DNA of 32,989 bases from Malacoplasma sp. Lineage in GTDB: Bacteria; Bacillota_I; Bacilli_A; Mycoplasmatales; Mycoplasmoidaceae. A program made the translations under genes and the position numbers. Positions 30,431 to 32,989 of this stretch are shown one piece after another; position 1 is the stretch's first letter; each line of letters begins with the position of its first letter. The stretch spans positions 1 through 32,989 of the forward strand of contig JARHZT010000036.1 of NCBI GenBank assembly GCA_029258015.1, given 5' to 3'. The notes beneath the pieces are model-generated. The model had not been told where the DNA came from and ran no database searches. It saw only the letters and a list, made by a program, of their open reading frames with translations.

Positions 30431-32989
30431 TTACTTAGCAGCAGCCATAAGTTTTTTGGCATCTTTAGTATAGAAGTAGAATGATTCAATTTGTGAATTT
30501 TCCACATGGATTAATTCCATCTTGTCTAATTGAATTCAGTTTCCATTATCAATTATCTTGATTGAATTATCGTGTGATTTGTGAATTAATTTAACATTCT
30601 TAAGACTAAATTCTTTTCCAACTAATGATCCAGAGTGATCGTTAACAATTACAAATTTGTTATCTGAAATACCAATTTTTGAAGACATTGTTTTCTTAAC
30701 AAAAATTCCATAATCATATGAAACTGGAGATTCATATTTGATTTTTTCATTCATTCCTTCAAAGTATTCAGTTAATGAAGTTTCATCGAAGTCTATATCT
30801 TTTTTAGATAATACTTTTAAATCAACTTTCATCATTTCTTTATATGGTTGACTTAAGCTAATAGAATAGAATTTTTCAATCAATTTGTTTTGTTTTTCAA
30901 CAAAATTAATTTTAGCTTGTTTTTTACCTTCAGATGTACCTGCACTATTTTTTTCATTAATGTATGCTTGTTTAAGTTCAGACATTTCACGTTTAACATC
31001 ATTTCTAAGGTTTTTAATTTCATTTTTTTGAGAAGCATCAGCTTTATTTTTTTGTTCTAGTTCTTTCAACATATTGATGTAAGATGAAACATTTTCGTTG
31101 TATTCTCTATTTCAATTGCTTGATTCACTAGCAGCTTTTTCAATAATTAAGTTCTTAAACCCAACTTTGTGGTTTTTCAATAATGTTTTAAGTTCTTTTT
31201 TAACAGATGATATTTCTTTTTTTAAGTTTCTTCTTTCATTTTTTAATGATCTAACTTGGTCACTATTCAATGTTTCATTAATAGCAGTTTGAATTTGATC
31301 ATCTTTTTCATACAACTTAGTAATTTTTTCTTTACATTTGAATAATATTTCATTTTTTTCATTTTCAAATTTTTGGTAATCTTCATTAAAAATGAATTTG
31401 TATTTTAAAAATCCTTTGTTGTATTTGTTGATAACTGAAGTTTCAGAAATATTTTTAACTCTTGCAATTTTTGCATCTCTAATTTGGTATTCAAATTTAA
31501 AGTAGTATCAAAGATATGCTGGAACTAAAATTAAGAATATCATCACAACTTTTAATATAGAACCTAAATATCATCCTTCAGGTCATTCATTATATGGAAG
31601 GTTAAGTGGCGCAGTATCAAAGAAAGTTAGTAATAGAATTATTATAGTAATAATAGATAGCATTATACCTATTCCTACACCTAATGCTCTGTTACCCATT
31701 TTAAATGATCTTTCCTCAAATTCTTTTTTAAGTCTTAAGTTTACATAAGACACAAAGATAATTAATCATGGCAACATACCAATTCATCCAGCAGCACCTT
31801 TAATTAATTGTAATGATTCTGCTAAATCACCTTTTGATAACATAAGAAACAACATTAATGGAGTAACTATTAAGAATTGTACTCATGTACCAAAAGAACA
31901 AACACCATATCTATTTTCTTTTGAAAGTCTTTGTCCAAAAATACCAGGTGATATTTCAGAGAACATAACTTTAACTGGTGCAGAAGTTCAAACAATAATT
32001 CCACCTAATGATGAAATGAAAAAGATTGAACCAATTAAGATAAATGTAAATTTATTTATAACTTCATTGCTAACACCCATTGGATGTAAGATGAAGTAGA
32101 ACAAGTTTGCAAATGAATCAGCTCATCCAGATGCTAAACCACCAACTGGTGGAAATACAGATGCTAACAATGTACCTGCAACATATGCAAATCCAATTAC
32201 AGTAACTGATATTAACATTGCTCTAACAAATGTTTTTTTACCACCTTTTACGTCATTAACATAAACACCTAATGTTTGACCACCATCAGCTGCCATTAAT
32301 ACTCAGATAAATGTAGAAATTCATCCGAAACCTAATCCACCAGATAAACCTCATTTATTTAATTGTTCACTTGGAATAAGACCAGGCGCTTCAGTAACTG
32401 GTCCACCATTTGCAGAAGGTTTTAATAAACTTGGATCAATAGCTCCTACAATTCAACCTATAATTGCAAAAACAAAGAAAAATCCAGTAATACCTAACAT
32501 CAAGGCCCCACCCAATGATGTTAATTTAGATAATTTTTTAGTATTTAGTGTTGAAACCAAAGTAATTATAAAAAAGAATCCTGCTGCTGCTCACGGGATA
32601 ATTTGGTTATACAATGGATCACTTGTGTAGTCATTCCCTGTAACAGCAAAAGAAAGGTAATTAATTCTTGACGGCACTGCCGAGAAGAAGTATGTTAAAT
32701 TCGCAAATCAAAACATGAATGAAGTTAGAAATGCTGTTTTTCTACCAACAGATGTATGAATTCACGAAGTTAGACCAGATTTTGTTCCTTTAGCTAAGGA
32801 AGCAAATTCTGCAATTATGAAAACAAATGGGAACAAAAAAATTACAACTGCAATAGCAAAAGCTACAGTCGCACTTAAACCTAGTCCCACATAGTTGTCA
32901 ATAACATTTTGAAAATTGAAAATAGCTAAAAGTGCAATAGATACCATTGCAAAAAGTGATATCTTCTTGTCTACACTTGAGCTCTTTTT
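30431..32989 (-). CDS. APC-family permease with large C-terminal coiled-coil domain (partial, 5' end outside window)
   Basis: The visible 853 residues begin in the N-terminal region (KKSSSVDKKISLFAMVSIAL) and cover nearly the whole transporter part. It has around 12 hydrophobic segments, with APC/GadC-like features such as MAADGGQTLGVYVNDVKGG. From about base 31500 the protein turns polar: KYNKGFLKYKFIFNEDYQKF, then about 200 residues of Lys/Glu-rich heptad-like sequence (LKNERRNLKKEISSVKKELK), and a final beta-rich part (NKFVIVNDHSGSLVGKEF). Such a tail is unusual for an APC permease. TGA codons are Trp; stop TAA at 30431. The gene continues past the window end. The transporter's substrate is unknown. 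Confidence 0.85.

Noticed and set aside
1..32989. CRISPR arrays, insertion sequences, prophage or rRNA/tRNA genes
   Set aside because: No repeat-spacer pattern, transposase, integrase, terminal inverted repeats or structural RNA sequence was seen in any part of the window.

Overview
The window comes from a Mollicute, most likely the Entomoplasma/Mesoplasma/Spiroplasma branch. It is very AT-rich, TGA must be read as tryptophan (genetic code 4) for almost every long gene to stay open, intergenic gaps are short, and lipoproteins, a sugar/nucleoside ABC importer and a pyruvate dehydrogenase operon are present. All coordinates below assume TGA = Trp. The genus is an inference from gene content and style; no database search was possible.

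Layout: every gene except rpmB (and one doubtful small ORF) lies on the minus strand. Bases 1-4328 hold a BMP-type sugar/nucleoside ABC importer (lipoprotein, double ATPase, first permease) whose genes overlap by one base each (TAATG). Next come a stand-alone CinA C-terminal domain gene, then secA, which is unusually long because it runs in frame into an acidic, coiled-coil-rich extension of about 630 residues, preceded by a LolD/MacB-like ABC ATPase that overlaps it. A 390-bp stretch with a structured hairpin and debatable small ORFs separates these from an APC-type amino acid permease. The permease has an attenuator-like leader carrying two mini-ORFs and an intrinsic terminator.

The pdhA-pdhB-pdhC-pdhD operon (12.9-17.8 kb) encodes E1 alpha, E1 beta, E2 and E3 of pyruvate dehydrogenase, with tight spacing and good Shine-Dalgarno sites. 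Upstream lie an MFS transporter and an unrecognised 365-residue protein, then an asnS-pgsA-serS operon (asparaginyl-tRNA synthetase, phosphatidylglycerophosphate synthase, seryl-tRNA synthetase). rpmB (ribosomal protein L28) is divergent from asnS and converges on an unrecognised 212-residue protein.

The last 8 kb is a probable transcription unit running from an APC-family permease with a large C-terminal coiled-coil domain (cut by the window edge), through a GH63-like glycoside hydrolase, to a complete GH2 beta-galactosidase (lacZ family) with both catalytic glutamates. It ends at a strong terminator.

Most items are housekeeping. The best candidates for something undescribed are the SecA extension, the permease leader at 12.65-12.88 kb, the hairpin at 10.65 kb, and the permease with coiled-coil tail linked to two glycosidases.
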